A program made the translations under genes and the position numbers. Source: Chitinophagaceae bacterium (GTDB lineage: Bacteria > Bacteroidota > Bacteroidia > Chitinophagales > Chitinophagaceae). From it: a stretch of 32,959 bases of DNA. The stretch covers positions 1-32,959 of the forward strand of contig CANGOX010000033.1 of NCBI GenBank assembly GCA_947455605.1. The letters run 5' to 3'. How positions within the stretch are numbered: the stretch's first letter is position 1; the number at the start of each line of letters is the position of its first letter. Positions 16,813-25,832 of this stretch are shown here, in pieces. The notes beneath the pieces were generated by a model that saw only the letters and a program-made list of their open reading frames with translations, was not told the DNA's origin and ran no database searches.

Positions 16813-18794
16813 CAAATGGGTGTGTACCTGTTTTGGATTCTTTCCAGTTCTATATGCTGTATAGGATGATAGACCAAGGGTATTTGTTCTGTTACCACAT
16901 CACTCTTGTCCAGTCCGAAAGCTTTTTCGTCACTCAGCCCCATGTTTTTTAAGCGGAAATATGCTTGTAACAGGAGTCCGTCACGTATAGAAAATTCATT
17001 TTCTACGGAGAGAAATTTTTCTATCACAATGAATTTAAAATCCGGCTCCGGATTATATTTTGTTGAACCGTCGGGTCGTATATGCAGGTTCAGTTCTTTT
17101 TGATTTACAAGCTCCTGTACAATCTTCTTAAAATAGAATTCTGTTTTGGGTTGTATTCTGAAACCTATATGGATATTCACTTTGATCACAGTATCATCTA
17201 CCAATTCAGATACATCATAGCTTAATGTATAAGGTTCTTCTGTACGATCTATGTGAACAAACCAATATACATCAGCCCGCTTAGGCTTTTTTGAGAAAAT
17301 GGATCGGATAACCTTATCTTCTATTTGTAAGCGGCTATTGGCTTTCGACAGATAAATAAGGTGCGTTGAAAATTTAGGTACCGAATCATCTACACTCAGT
17401 TCAATCAACTGTGGTATATGCCTTCCCATATCAGTAAATTTTACAAAACGGTTATTTATCTTCCGAGCATAATACCATACATACATCGTCAAAAAAATAA
17501 ATAACTCGAAGAACAGGAACATCCAGCGTTCTTTAATCTTGGCAACATTGGCAATGAAAAAGGAGATTTCAATAATAGCAAATACGCCAATGATCATTGT
17601 TACGTAAACCTGCTTCCATTTCAATCTGTAGAGCAAGTAAAAGTTGAGCAGTACCGTTGTCATCATCATGGCCACGGTAATTGAAAAGCCATAAGCTGCT
17701 TCCATTGCGGATGAACTACGGAAATATAACACCATCAATACACAGCCAAACCAAAGAATAGAGTTTACACTGGGAATATAGATCTGCCCCTTTAATTCAC
17801 TGGGTTGTCTTACCGTAACCCTTGGCCAAAAGTTTAGATTCATTGCTTCACAGATCAACGTAAAAGAGCCACTGATCAATGCCTGTGAGGCAATAATGGT
17901 GGCTGCCGTGGCTATTAAGATACCAGGCAATAAAAACCAGTTGGGCATCATTTCAAAGAATGGATTAATCCCATTGAGCGCGGGTATGTTTTGATGCATG
18001 ATCCAGGTGGCTTGTCCGGCATAATTGATTACAAGGCTTAGTTTTACAAATAGCCAGGTAATGCGGATATTTTTGATACCGCAATGTCCAAGATCGCTAT
18101 ACAAAGCTTCTGCGCCAGTGGTACATAAGAATACGGCACCCAATAACCAGAAACCATGCGGATAATGTGCCAATAGTTCGTAACCGTAATAGGGGCTGAA
18201 TGCCTTTAAAACATCTGGATACTGAAGGATCTGAATTCCCCCAAATACAAATAACATAGTAAACCAGATTAACATAACCGGGCCGAAAGTTTTACCAATA
18301 GCCTGTGTGCCAAAACGCTGAAAGAAAAAAAGAGAAGAAATAATGGCGATCACTATACCGATTGTAAGCGCATTTCCGGGTACTATGATCTCTTCCAAAC
18401 CACTAACGGAATTTAAACCTTCAATAGCAGATGCTACAGAAATAGGCGGTGTGATAATGCCATCTGCCAACAAGGTAGTTGCGCCAAGAATTGTGGGGAT
18501 CACTAAATATTTGCTATAACGTCTCACCAATGCATATAAGGAGAATACACCGCCTTCTCCCTGGTTGTCTGCCCGTAAAGTGAGAATGATGTATTTGAGG
18601 GTGGTTTGAAAGACCAATGTCCAGAAAATGAGTGATACGCCACCATACACAAGTATGGGTTCAATGGCTCTCTCTCCAACTACGGCTTTTAAAACATATA
18701 ATGGGCTTGTGCCAATATCTCCATATATGATGCCTAAAGCCACTAATAATGAGGCAATAGTTACCCTGTTCAAATTTTTTTCATTTGATTTCAT
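16809..18794 (-). CDS. kup: Potassium uptake protein Kup
   Basis: A 661-residue transporter (E. coli Kup is 622). It begins with the KUP signature: 'ALGIIYGDIGTSPLYVLKAVVGE', followed by 'FWTLVFQTTLKYIILTLRADNQGEGGVFSLYAL' and 'LGATTLLADGIITPPISVASAIEGL'. About 12 membrane helices fill the first 440 residues, and a C-terminal cytoplasmic domain follows. It imports K+ with protons. It is the third gene of an operon with a KdpD-like kinase and KdpE, starting 26 bp after the regulator stop, which makes it the likely target or partner of that two-component system. Confidence 0.96.
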   Translation of the reverse strand: MKSNEKNLNRVTIASLLVALGIIYGDIGTSPLYVLKAVVGERAIEPILVYGGVSLIFWTLVFQTTLKYIILTLRADNQGEGGVFSLYALVRRYSKYLVIPTILGATTLLADGIITPPISVASAIEGLNSVSGLEEIIVPGNALTIGIVIAIISSLFFFQRFGTQAIGKTFGPVMLIWFTMLFVFGGIQILQYPDVLKAFSPYYGYELLAHYPHGFWLLGAVFLCTTGAEALYSDLGHCGIKNIRITWLFVKLSLVINYAGQATWIMHQNIPALNGINPFFEMMPNWFLLPGILIATAATIIASQALISGSFTLICEAMNLNFWPRVTVRQPSELKGQIYIPSVNSILWFGCVLMVLYFRSSSAMEAAYGFSITVAMMMTTVLLNFYLLYRLKWKQVYVTMIIGVFAIIEISFFIANVAKIKERWMFLFFELFIFLTMYVWYYARKINNRFVKFTDMGRHIPQLIELSVDDSVPKFSTHLIYLSKANSRLQIEDKVIRSIFSKKPKRADVYWFVHIDRTEEPYTLSYDVSELVDDTVIKVNIHIGFRIQPKTEFYFKKIVQELVNQKELNLHIRPDGSTKYNPEPDFKFIVIEKFLSVENEFSIRDGLLLQAYFRLKNMGLSDEKAFGLDKSDVVTEQIPLVYHPIQHIELERIQNRYTPIC

Positions 18795-18820
18795 GCGTAA
18801 AAATTAATATATGTACTGGA

Positions 18821-19510
18821 TTATTCTGTGCTGGTAAAACGATATCCTACACCGGATTCGGTAATAATATGCTCCGGGCGGTTCGGGTCTTTTTCTATTT
18901 TTTTTCTGAGCTGCGCAATAAATACACGCAGGTATTGTAATTGATTAATATATCCAGGCCCCCAAACTTCTCTTAACAGATATTGATGGGTTAACACTTT
19001 CCCCTCATTCTTTACAAAGAGCGAAAGCAAAGTATATTCAGTAGCAGTCAATTTCAGAATCTCATTGTTTTTTTTCACTATCCTGGCAACGAGATCTACC
19101 TGAAGTGTTCCAAAATTAAGAACCGGTGTATTGCTTTCAATATGCGCACCACGCAGCGCGGATCGTATTCTTGCAACCAATTCGCCGGTTCGAAAAGGTT
19201 TAACGAGATAATCATTCGCGCCATTATCAAGTGCTTTTACAATATCTTCTTCGCTGCTTAATACCGAAAGGATAATGATAGGACCGGTATACCATTCTCT
19301 TAATTTTTGAAGAACTGTATGCCCACTTTCATCGGGTAATCCCAGATCAAGCAGTACCAGATCCGGAGGGTGATTGGCAACCTTGATTAAACCTTCTTTA
19401 GCAGTAACCGCCTGGCTAACCAGGTAGTCATTACTCTCTAATGTGATCTCAAGCAGTTTCCTTATCTGTGCCTCATCATCAATAATCAGTATGTCTGCTT
19501 TGTTACTCAT
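18821..19510 (-). CDS. kdpE: KdpE-like response regulator
   Basis: A 229-residue OmpR-type regulator. The receiver reads 'ILIIDDEAQIRKLLEITLESNDYLVSQA' and 'PPDLVLLDLGLPDESGHTVLQKLREWYTGPIIILS', with Lys in 'NDYLVKPF'. The winged helix has 'LTATEYTLLSLFVKNEGKVLTHQYLLREVWGPGYINQLQYLRVFIAQLRKKIE', the KdpE hallmark. It overlaps the upstream kinase by eight bases. In most bacteria KdpE drives kdpFABC, but here the next gene is kup. Confidence 0.88.
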   Translation of the reverse strand: MSNKADILIIDDEAQIRKLLEITLESNDYLVSQAVTAKEGLIKVANHPPDLVLLDLGLPDESGHTVLQKLREWYTGPIIILSVLSSEEDIVKALDNGANDYLVKPFRTGELVARIRSALRGAHIESNTPVLNFGTLQVDLVARIVKKNNEILKLTATEYTLLSLFVKNEGKVLTHQYLLREVWGPGYINQLQYLRVFIAQLRKKIEKDPNRPEHIITESGVGYRFTSTE

Positions 19511-20585
19511 TCTTCAGATTTTGTATATAAGAAGTTTCTGAGATCATCTCAATGCTGAATCTGACCCCACCGGTTGAACGGTTCTCCAGTCTAACAGTTC
19601 CTCCCTGCGCTTCAGTAAATCCTTTTACAATAGATAAACCAAGTCCGGTACCCCCTGCTGCAGAATTCTTCAATCTGTAAAATTTATCAAAAACATATGG
19701 GATCTCTTCTTCAGGAAAACCTTTTCCATCATCTTCGATGATCAATTCCAGTACATCTGCGTGTATATTGGCTATTACATCGATCCTTGTTCCCGCTTCA
19801 GTATAAAGGACTGCATTATTTAAGAGGTTATAGAGTACCTGTTCCAGCATTCCTTCATCTAATTTACATAAAGGCATATTGGGGTTGATATTAACGGTTA
19901 TCTTTTGTGAAACAGTATTCTCTTCGATTCTTTCAATCACATGGTAAATCAGTTCATTGATATCGCACCAATCTTTTTTAGGTTGAATAAAACCTGCCTC
20001 CAGTCGCGACATATTCAACAGGTTATCTACCTGCCTGTTCAATCGAAATGAAGCTTTGGAAATTTCACCAATTAAATCATGACGGTTCTGTGGGGTTAGT
20101 CGTTCATTATTGTTCTGAAGATTATCTGTTGCACCAATAATGGCAGCGATCGGTGTACGTAATTCGTGTGATAAAGAATTAAAGAGAATAGTATATAATT
20201 TAACAGTCTTCGCTTTCTCCTCTTTCTGTCTTGCAATTTTTTCTATCTGTCGGATCTTAAAAGTCAATACTCCACTTATTAAAGCAACTACAAAATACAT
20301 TAACAGTAGAATACTGTCTTCCGCCGACCCAACCTGAAATGTAAAGAATGGAGGAATGAAAAAGAAATCCCAGATTAATGCACTGAATACTGCGGCAAGT
20401 AAAACCGGAACAATATCAAAGAACATGGCAATTAGTGATACGGTCACCAATAGAATAAAACCAATAACCCGGTAACCCACGTACGAAGAAAAAGTATGAC
20501 AAACGCCCGCAGTAACAAAAACCAATACTATGCTCAACAGCACCTGCTTTTTTTTACTGATAATATTGATAAATAAAGTAGTCAT
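19503..20585 (-). CDS. Shortened KdpD-like sensor kinase (DUF4118, HisKA, HATPase)
   Basis: A 360-residue kinase. About residues 10-110 contain four membrane helices of the KdpD DUF4118 type (FFDIVPVLLAAVFSALIWDFFFIPPFFTFQVGSAEDSILLLMYFVVALISG). HisKA follows (FNSLSHELRTPIAAIIGATDNL), then HATPase (LYNLLNNAVLYTEAG, IEDDGKGFPEEEIPYVFDKFYR, GTGLGLSIVKGF). It lacks the roughly 400-residue N-terminal KdpD sensor and Usp domains of E. coli KdpD. With KdpE and Kup downstream it probably sets K+ uptake. A TAATTTTG -7 box sits at 20604-20611. The GUG/AUG context is unremarkable and the start is ATG 20583-20585. Confidence 0.88.
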   Translation of the reverse strand: MTTLFINIISKKKQVLLSIVLVFVTAGVCHTFSSYVGYRVIGFILLVTVSLIAMFFDIVPVLLAAVFSALIWDFFFIPPFFTFQVGSAEDSILLLMYFVVALISGVLTFKIRQIEKIARQKEEKAKTVKLYTILFNSLSHELRTPIAAIIGATDNLQNNNERLTPQNRHDLIGEISKASFRLNRQVDNLLNMSRLEAGFIQPKKDWCDINELIYHVIERIEENTVSQKITVNINPNMPLCKLDEGMLEQVLYNLLNNAVLYTEAGTRIDVIANIHADVLELIIEDDGKGFPEEEIPYVFDKFYRLKNSAAGGTGLGLSIVKGFTEAQGGTVRLENRSTGGVRFSIEMISETSYIQNLKNE

Positions 20586-20603
20586 GCGATCTGTAATACA
20601 CTA

Positions 20604-20611
20604 CAAAATTA
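20604..20611 (-). promoter_or_regulatory. Promoter -7 box of the KdpD-like/KdpE/Kup operon
   Basis: The minus strand reads TAATTTTG, matching TAnnTTTG, 18 bases before the kinase start. The rest of the 214-bp divergent region (20586-20799) is AT-rich, with no clear repeat or box for the plus-strand gene. Confidence 0.6.
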
Positions 20612-20799
20612 GACAGTATGGTATAAGTAAGTAATCAAATGTATAATGGATTGTATAAAGATTTTATAAAGAATTATGGTTCACTTTCCCGGTAAAAACA
20701 TGCTTTTTTACAAATACCGATAAAATTGAAGGCCCGAAAAGAGCAAAACTGACAATATTTACCCCTTATTTACGTTAGAATAGTGCAAACAAGACCTAC

Positions 20800-21933
20800 A
20801 TGTCGCTACAAACACTGATCGATTTTCTTGAACCGGTAAACATAGCCCGGATCTCCAACGACGAAGGATTTAAGGATACACAGCTCGGTAAACATATTAC
20901 GGTTTATGATGAATCATTTCCGGATATCAGTGCAGCCGATATGGTGCTGGTAGGTTGTGGCGAAATGCGGGGTGCCGGGATACAGTTCACGAATACCGGT
21001 TCACCCGATGCGATAAGGGCTGAATTCTACAAACTTTTTCACTGGCATACAGAAGTAAATGTGGCCGATCTGGGTAATGTTAAATGCGGTGCAACTTTGC
21101 AGGATAGTTATGCGGCACTCAGAACCGTTGTCAGGGAATTGATAGACCAGAAGAAAAAAGTGATCATTATCGGTGGTTCACATGACAATACATTCGCACA
21201 ATACCAGGCCTATGGTTCCATAGACCAGATCATAGATGCTACCTGTGTAGATTCCCGTATCGATCTGGATATGGACAGTTTGGTTCCGGCGGATAATTTT
21301 TTAGTTGAGATGTTTACCGGTGTACCTAATCATCTCAAACATTACACACATATTGGTTTCCAGAGTTATTTCATGCACCCGCATATGCTCGAAACCATAC
21401 ATAAACTTGGTTTCGATTGTTTTCGCGTAGGTAAGGTAAAAGAAGCCATCGAAGAAATGGAACCACCTATCCGTAACAGTGATATGTTCAGCTTTGACAT
21501 GGCAGCTATTCAATATGCCCATGCACCCGCTAACCATATCACGCCAAATGGATTCAATGGAGAAGAAGCGTGCACGCTCATGCAATATGCCGGAATGAGC
21601 CATACCTGCAGCAGTATTGGTATATACGGATACATACCCGAACAGGATCAACATGAGTTGACAGCGAAACAGATTTCTCATATGCTCTGGTATGTAATGG
21701 ATGGGATCCACAAAGGAAAGAACGAAGCCACATTGGATAACCGATCAGCCTTTGATGAATTTACCATGGCATTTGCTGAAGTAGAAACTGTTTTTCTCCG
21801 CAGCAAACGCACCGGCCGCTGGTGGATGCAACTACACGATGGTAAATATGTTGCCTGTAGCTATTACGATTATTTAACAGCCAGTAAAAATGATATTCCG
21901 GAGAGATGGATGAGAGCGGTGGAAAGAAGCTAG
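20800..21933 (+). CDS. Arginase/ureohydrolase-fold protein with a degenerate metal site
   Basis: A 377-residue member of the arginase/formimidoylglutamase superfamily. 'VLVGCGEMRGAGIQFTNTGSPDAIRAEFYKLF' and 'KKVIIIGGSHDNTFAQYQAYG' are the fold's landmarks, including the metal-binding His of GGxHD. Of the other ligands, the DxHxD motif is here D-S-R-I-D, and the later DxD is D-M-A (FSFDMAAIQ). Two of six expected manganese ligands are therefore missing. It is either a non-catalytic or altered-metal member of a Bacteroidota lineage, and the substrate is unknown. It is transcribed away from the K+ operon and ends at a bidirectional terminator. Confidence 0.75.
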   Translation: MSLQTLIDFLEPVNIARISNDEGFKDTQLGKHITVYDESFPDISAADMVLVGCGEMRGAGIQFTNTGSPDAIRAEFYKLFHWHTEVNVADLGNVKCGATLQDSYAALRTVVRELIDQKKKVIIIGGSHDNTFAQYQAYGSIDQIIDATCVDSRIDLDMDSLVPADNFLVEMFTGVPNHLKHYTHIGFQSYFMHPHMLETIHKLGFDCFRVGKVKEAIEEMEPPIRNSDMFSFDMAAIQYAHAPANHITPNGFNGEEACTLMQYAGMSHTCSSIGIYGYIPEQDQHELTAKQISHMLWYVMDGIHKGKNEATLDNRSAFDEFTMAFAEVETVFLRSKRTGRWWMQLHDGKYVACSYYDYLTASKNDIPERWMRAVERS

Positions 21934-21944
21934 CTCCCTTCGGG

Positions 21945-22006
21945 AAATATTGAATATTTAACAAGGAATATTGAATGATGAAGTATAAGGCAAATTCAAT
22001 ATTCAA
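21945..22006. repeat. AATATTGAATATT word repeat (family K)
   Basis: Tandem and inverted variants of AATATTGAAT downstream of the arginase-fold gene. They precede the bidirectional terminator. Confidence 0.5.
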
Positions 22007-22013
22007 GTAACTT

Positions 22014-22059
22014 AATAAAAAAAACTGCAGTTCAATTTCGAGCTGCAGTTTTTTTTATT
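22014..22059. terminator. Bidirectional terminator
   Basis: AATAAAAAAAACTGCAG (22014-22030) pairs with CTGCAGTTTTTTTTATT (22043-22059) around a 12-base loop. It serves convergent genes: the arginase-fold gene (+) and the M13 peptidase gene (-). Confidence 0.88.
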
Positions 22060-22069
22060 AAACTATTTC

Positions 22070-22092
22070 TTAGCCCCCTTTCCGGGGGTTGA
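22070..22092. repeat. Family A palindrome after the M13 peptidase gene
   Basis: AGCCCCCTTTCCGGGGGTTG variant close to the M13 peptidase stop. A diverged copy with a CC centre. Confidence 0.55.
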
Positions 22093-22099
22093 GGTCAGG

Positions 22100-24151
22100 T
22101 TACCAGATCCTCGTTCTCTTATCCTTCGCCTTATACATCTCATCTCCTTCCTTCACACCAAACGCATCATACCATGCATCAATATTGGTTACGGGTGCAT
22201 TGGCTCTGTGTTCACCGGGTGAGTGTGGGTCTGTCTTGATCAGGTTCTGAGACGTTTCCGGTAAAGTATTGTTTCTCCAGATCTGTGCCCAGCTTAAGAA
22301 GAAACGTTGCTGTGGCGTAAAACCATCGATCTTTTTACCTTTCTTGAATTGCTCTGTTTTGGTAAATGCCTCATATGCCATACTTAAGCCACCCAGATCA
22401 GCAAGATTCTCGCCTAAAGTCAATTCGCCTTTTACATGAACAGTATCCAGTACGGTCAACGCATTGTATTGTGCTACCACTTCATTGGCCTTGGTTTTGA
22501 ATTTATCAGCATCGGGTTTGGTCCACCAGTCTTTCAGGTTACCCACAGCATCAAACTGTCTGCCTTGGTCGTCAAAACCATGTGTCATTTCATGTCCGAT
22601 CACTGCTGCAATACCACCATAATTTACGGCATCATCTGCACCAAAATCAAAGAAGGGAAACTGTAAGATCCCGGCAGGAAAAGTAATGTCATTGCTGGAA
22701 GGATTGTAGGATGCATTGATCGTTGGGGGTGTCATACCCATTTCTTTTCTGTCAACCGGTTTGCCCATACGGCTTACATTATAATTATAGAACCAGGTAC
22801 TGGCTTTGCGAACATTACCAAAGAAATCATCTTTAGAAGCAGTTACGCCGTCATAAGTTCTCCATTTATCAGGATACGCGATCTTCTTTGCGATGGCATT
22901 CAGTTTTTCTAAGGCCTTGGTCTTGGTTTCGGCACTCATCCAGTCAAGACGTTTGATACGCTCCGCAAAAGTGGCCTGTAGATTATCTACCATCTTCACC
23001 ATATACTCTTTTGCTTCAGGCTTGAAATATTTTTCTACATATAATTCGCCCACCAGATCACCAAGCATCCTGTCTATCAGGCTGCTCGTACGCTGCCAGC
23101 GAGGAGTTTGCACTTTCTGACCGCTTTGTATACTGGTGAATTCAAAATCAGCTTTTACAAATGCATCGCTTAAATAGGGTGCGGCGGTTTTGATCAGATT
23201 CCAGCGCAGATAACTCTTCCATTCTGCTGCAGGTACGGTTTCCAGCATCTCATTTACTTTCTTTAAAAAAGAAGGATTACTTACGAGGATACTGTCTGCA
23301 CCTATAATTTTCGAATCGGTCAGAATAGCCGCCCAATCCATGTGTGAAGTAGTGGCACTCAGATCTTTTACCGAGAACTTATTATAAGTAGCATTCGGAT
23401 CACGCATCTGTATCCGGCTCATCTGTGCACCAGCCAGCGTTGTTTCAATTTTTAAAACAGCGGCAGCACTCGCAGAGGCCGTTGCCGCATCTTCACCCAC
23501 CAGGGCAAACATTTTCTGTAGATAAACCTTATATCCGTTGCGGATGGTAAGGCTGCGCGGATCATTGTTCAGGTAGTAATCCCTGTCAGGTAAAGTGGTA
23601 CCGCCCTGACTAACATTGGGCATATACTTCATTACATTTTTCCTGTCTGGACCAACACCCATACCAAATAAAGGACTTCCCGCGCCACTTACCCGTAAAG
23701 CAATGATCTCGCGGATCACATCAGCACCATTGTTCACTTTTGTAAGCCTGTCAAGATCTGCTTTAATTGGCTGATAACCCCTGGCTTCTATAGCAGCGCT
23801 ATCCATGCCGCTTGCATAAAAATCGCCGATCATCTGTGTCTTACGGTCACGGGTTGTTTTTTTAGCAGATTCTTCCAGTAAGGTCTGAAGGCGCTTTGAA
23901 CTCTCTTCACGCAGTTCATCAAAACTGCCCCAGCGTGTTTTAGAAGCCGGTACAGGATTATTCTTTACCCAGTTGCCGTTGGCATAACCATAAAAATTAT
24001 TACCGGGTTTTACTTTCAGGTCCATATTGGACTTATCAATATATTTTCTGGTCTCTTTGGGAAGATTGTTATCGGTGCCTGCAAAAGATGCGGCACTGAT
24101 CAGCAAAAATCCACCAACCAATAATCGGGGGAAAATAACAGTTTTTATCAT
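22100..24151 (-). CDS. M13 family zinc metallopeptidase (neprilysin/PepO type)
   Basis: A 683-residue secreted or envelope peptidase. It has an N-terminal signal peptide (about residues 1-24, LLVGGFLLISAASFA). The peptidase_M13_N domain follows (NFYGYANGNWVKNNPVPASKTRWGSFDEL). The zinc site is HExxH in 'AAVIGHEMTHGFDDQGRQFDAVGNL', with the third ligand in 'GELTLGENLADLGGLSMAYEA'. 'NAYYNPSSNDI'-like and 'RANAPVTNIDAWYDAFGV' close the family pattern. Gram-negative members degrade oligopeptides in the periplasm or at the surface. Length is typical. Confidence 0.95.
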   Translation of the reverse strand: MIKTVIFPRLLVGGFLLISAASFAGTDNNLPKETRKYIDKSNMDLKVKPGNNFYGYANGNWVKNNPVPASKTRWGSFDELREESSKRLQTLLEESAKKTTRDRKTQMIGDFYASGMDSAAIEARGYQPIKADLDRLTKVNNGADVIREIIALRVSGAGSPLFGMGVGPDRKNVMKYMPNVSQGGTTLPDRDYYLNNDPRSLTIRNGYKVYLQKMFALVGEDAATASASAAAVLKIETTLAGAQMSRIQMRDPNATYNKFSVKDLSATTSHMDWAAILTDSKIIGADSILVSNPSFLKKVNEMLETVPAAEWKSYLRWNLIKTAAPYLSDAFVKADFEFTSIQSGQKVQTPRWQRTSSLIDRMLGDLVGELYVEKYFKPEAKEYMVKMVDNLQATFAERIKRLDWMSAETKTKALEKLNAIAKKIAYPDKWRTYDGVTASKDDFFGNVRKASTWFYNYNVSRMGKPVDRKEMGMTPPTINASYNPSSNDITFPAGILQFPFFDFGADDAVNYGGIAAVIGHEMTHGFDDQGRQFDAVGNLKDWWTKPDADKFKTKANEVVAQYNALTVLDTVHVKGELTLGENLADLGGLSMAYEAFTKTEQFKKGKKIDGFTPQQRFFLSWAQIWRNNTLPETSQNLIKTDPHSPGEHRANAPVTNIDAWYDAFGVKEGDEMYKAKDKRTRIW

Positions 24152-24219
24152 AAGTTTAGTTTGAGGAGGCTCAATTTACTGATTTGGGCAGAAAGAAGCT
24201 TTGCTAAATGTATGAATTA

Positions 24220-24339
24220 CCCCCAGCCCCCTGAAGGGGGAGTTAATATTTTTTCTTAAAAGGGAAAGAAGTTCACTTACTGAATTGCTTTCCCTTATTG
24301 TATTTCTTCCTTAGCTCCCCCTTTAGGGGGCTGGGGGGT
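24220..24339. repeat. Paired inverted family A repeats between divergent genes
   Basis: A reverse-oriented copy at 24220-24242 and a forward copy at 24315-24339 face each other, 72 bp apart. The spacer holds a second inverted pair (GGGAAAG ... CTTTCCC). The composite is about 120 bp, sits between the M13 peptidase (-) and DacB-like (+) genes, and matches the design of the pair at 27760-27879. It could be a small non-autonomous element. Confidence 0.8.
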
Positions 24340-24380
24340 ATCTAATAATGGATTAAATTACATCCATCAACCCCAATCAA

Positions 24381-25691
24381 ATGAGAAAGAGCCTTGTTTC
24401 CTTGTTCCTTGTTCCTTGTATTCTTTTGCTTCTTACATCCTGCAGCCTCCAGAAAAAAATTGCCAAAGAAGCCAGACAGGATATTTTAACTAACGCTGAT
24501 TTTATGCCAGCACATGTAGGCATTAGTTTATATGACCCTTCTACACAACAATATCTGTACAATTACCAGGCAGAAAAGTTTTTCATACCGGCAAGTAATA
24601 CCAAACTGTTCAGCTGTTATGCAGCGATGAAATACCTGGGGGATAGCCTGCTGGGTATCCGTTATGTTGATAAAGGCAACGGTACTATAGAAGTGGAAGC
24701 CAATGGAGACCCCAGTTTTCTGCACCCGAATTTTAAAAATCACCCTGTACTTGATTTTTTGAAGAAACAGAAAAAGATCCTGTTAACTGATGAGAATTGG
24801 AAAGACAATGCTTTTGGTTCAGGCTGGACATGGGATGATTACAACAGCGATTATATGGCCGAAAGAAGTATGATGCCGGTCTATGGTAATGTTGTAAACT
24901 TTTCGCAGAAAGGAAGTTTTAAAGCATATCCATCTTTGTATCAGAAACCATTGGATGAGTTAGTTGCCAATGCAAAAGGTGGATTTAGTATCAGAAGAGA
25001 TTTCGCATCCAATCAATATTCGCTCAGACCTTCTAATGGTAAACTTACATCCGTTGATGTTCCCTTGTATACTACCGGTAATATAGCAACTGTTCAATTG
25101 CTGAATGATACACTCGGCAATAAAGTAGAACTTGCCCATTTTAAACTGGACCGTCTTCCGGATGTAGTGAAAGTATATTCCCAGCCAACAGATTCTTTGT
25201 TAAAGATCATGATGCATGTAAGTGATAATTTTTATGCTGAACAATGTCTGATGATGGTAAGTAATGAACGTCTGGGTTTTATGAGTACTGCCAAGATCAT
25301 TGACACACTGTTAAAAACCGATCTGGCAGACCTTCCCCAAAAGCCCAGATGGGCAGATGGCAGTGGCTTAAGCCGCTACAATCTCTTCTCCCCACAAGAC
25401 TTTGTTACGATCCTTACCAAAATGAAAAATGAGTTTAGCTGGACACGTATCACCAATATTCTCGAAACGGGTGGTACAGGTACGATCAGCAGTTATTATA
25501 AAAATTATGCAGGCCGCATCTATGCAAAAACAGGAAGCCTCAGCAATGTGATCGCATTAAGTGGTTACATTACTACCAAAACAGGAAAACAACTGATCTT
25601 TTCTGTTTTGGTAAACGCACACCAGGCACCCGTTGCAAATATCAGAAAGGGAGTGGAGAAATTTTTAACGGCGGTCATGGATAAGTACTGA
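24381..25691 (+). CDS. dacB: D-alanyl-D-alanine carboxypeptidase/endopeptidase (PBP4/DacB, S13 family), lipoprotein
   Basis: A 436-residue envelope enzyme. The N terminus is a lipoprotein signal (MRKSLVSLFLVPCILLLLTSC, lipobox LTSC). The active-site SxxK is in 'FFIPASNTKLFSCYAAMKYLG' (near residue 75). A SDN motif is in 'MHVSDNFYAEQCLMM' and KTG in 'RIYAKTGSLSNVIALSGYI'. It trims or hydrolyses peptidoglycan cross-links in the periplasm. It is somewhat shorter than E. coli PBP4 (477). Odd feature: the signal peptide is encoded over four near-perfect CCTTGTT heptamers (24392-24420). It converges on mutL. Confidence 0.88.
   Translation: MRKSLVSLFLVPCILLLLTSCSLQKKIAKEARQDILTNADFMPAHVGISLYDPSTQQYLYNYQAEKFFIPASNTKLFSCYAAMKYLGDSLLGIRYVDKGNGTIEVEANGDPSFLHPNFKNHPVLDFLKKQKKILLTDENWKDNAFGSGWTWDDYNSDYMAERSMMPVYGNVVNFSQKGSFKAYPSLYQKPLDELVANAKGGFSIRRDFASNQYSLRPSNGKLTSVDVPLYTTGNIATVQLLNDTLGNKVELAHFKLDRLPDVVKVYSQPTDSLLKIMMHVSDNFYAEQCLMMVSNERLGFMSTAKIIDTLLKTDLADLPQKPRWADGSGLSRYNLFSPQDFVTILTKMKNEFSWTRITNILETGGTGTISSYYKNYAGRIYAKTGSLSNVIALSGYITTKTGKQLIFSVLVNAHQAPVANIRKGVEKFLTAVMDKY
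24392..24420 (+). repeat. CCTTGTT heptamer run in the dacB signal sequence
   Basis: CCTTGTT, T, CCTTGTT, CCTTGTT, CCTTGTA. The unit length of 7 is not a multiple of three, so loss or gain of a unit would shift the frame inside the signal peptide. Confidence 0.8.
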
Positions 25692-25692
25692 A

Positions 25693-25832
25693 CACCCTCT
25701 GCCTTCGGCATCTCCCCCTGGGAGGGGAAGAGAATTATGTAATGATTACTGCGTATGATTTTAAGCAGTAATAACAGTCAAACCTTCCTCACCTCCCAGG
25801 GGAGTTGTCCACCAAAGGCAGGACGGAGGGGT
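25693..25832. repeat. Inverted repeat composite between dacB and mutL
   Basis: CTCCCCCTGGGAGGGGA near 25711 and ACCTCCCAGGGGAG near 25790 face each other, with CTGCCTTCGGC and AAAGGCAGGACGG further out. Inside, ATTACTGC and GCAGTAAT form another stem. It separates convergent genes and may act as a transcript end in both directions. The word is related to but distinct from family A. Confidence 0.65.

Noticed and set aside
24220..24339. Insertion sequence at the paired palindromes
   Set aside because: No transposase ORF, and the spacer is only about 70 bp. At most a non-autonomous element.
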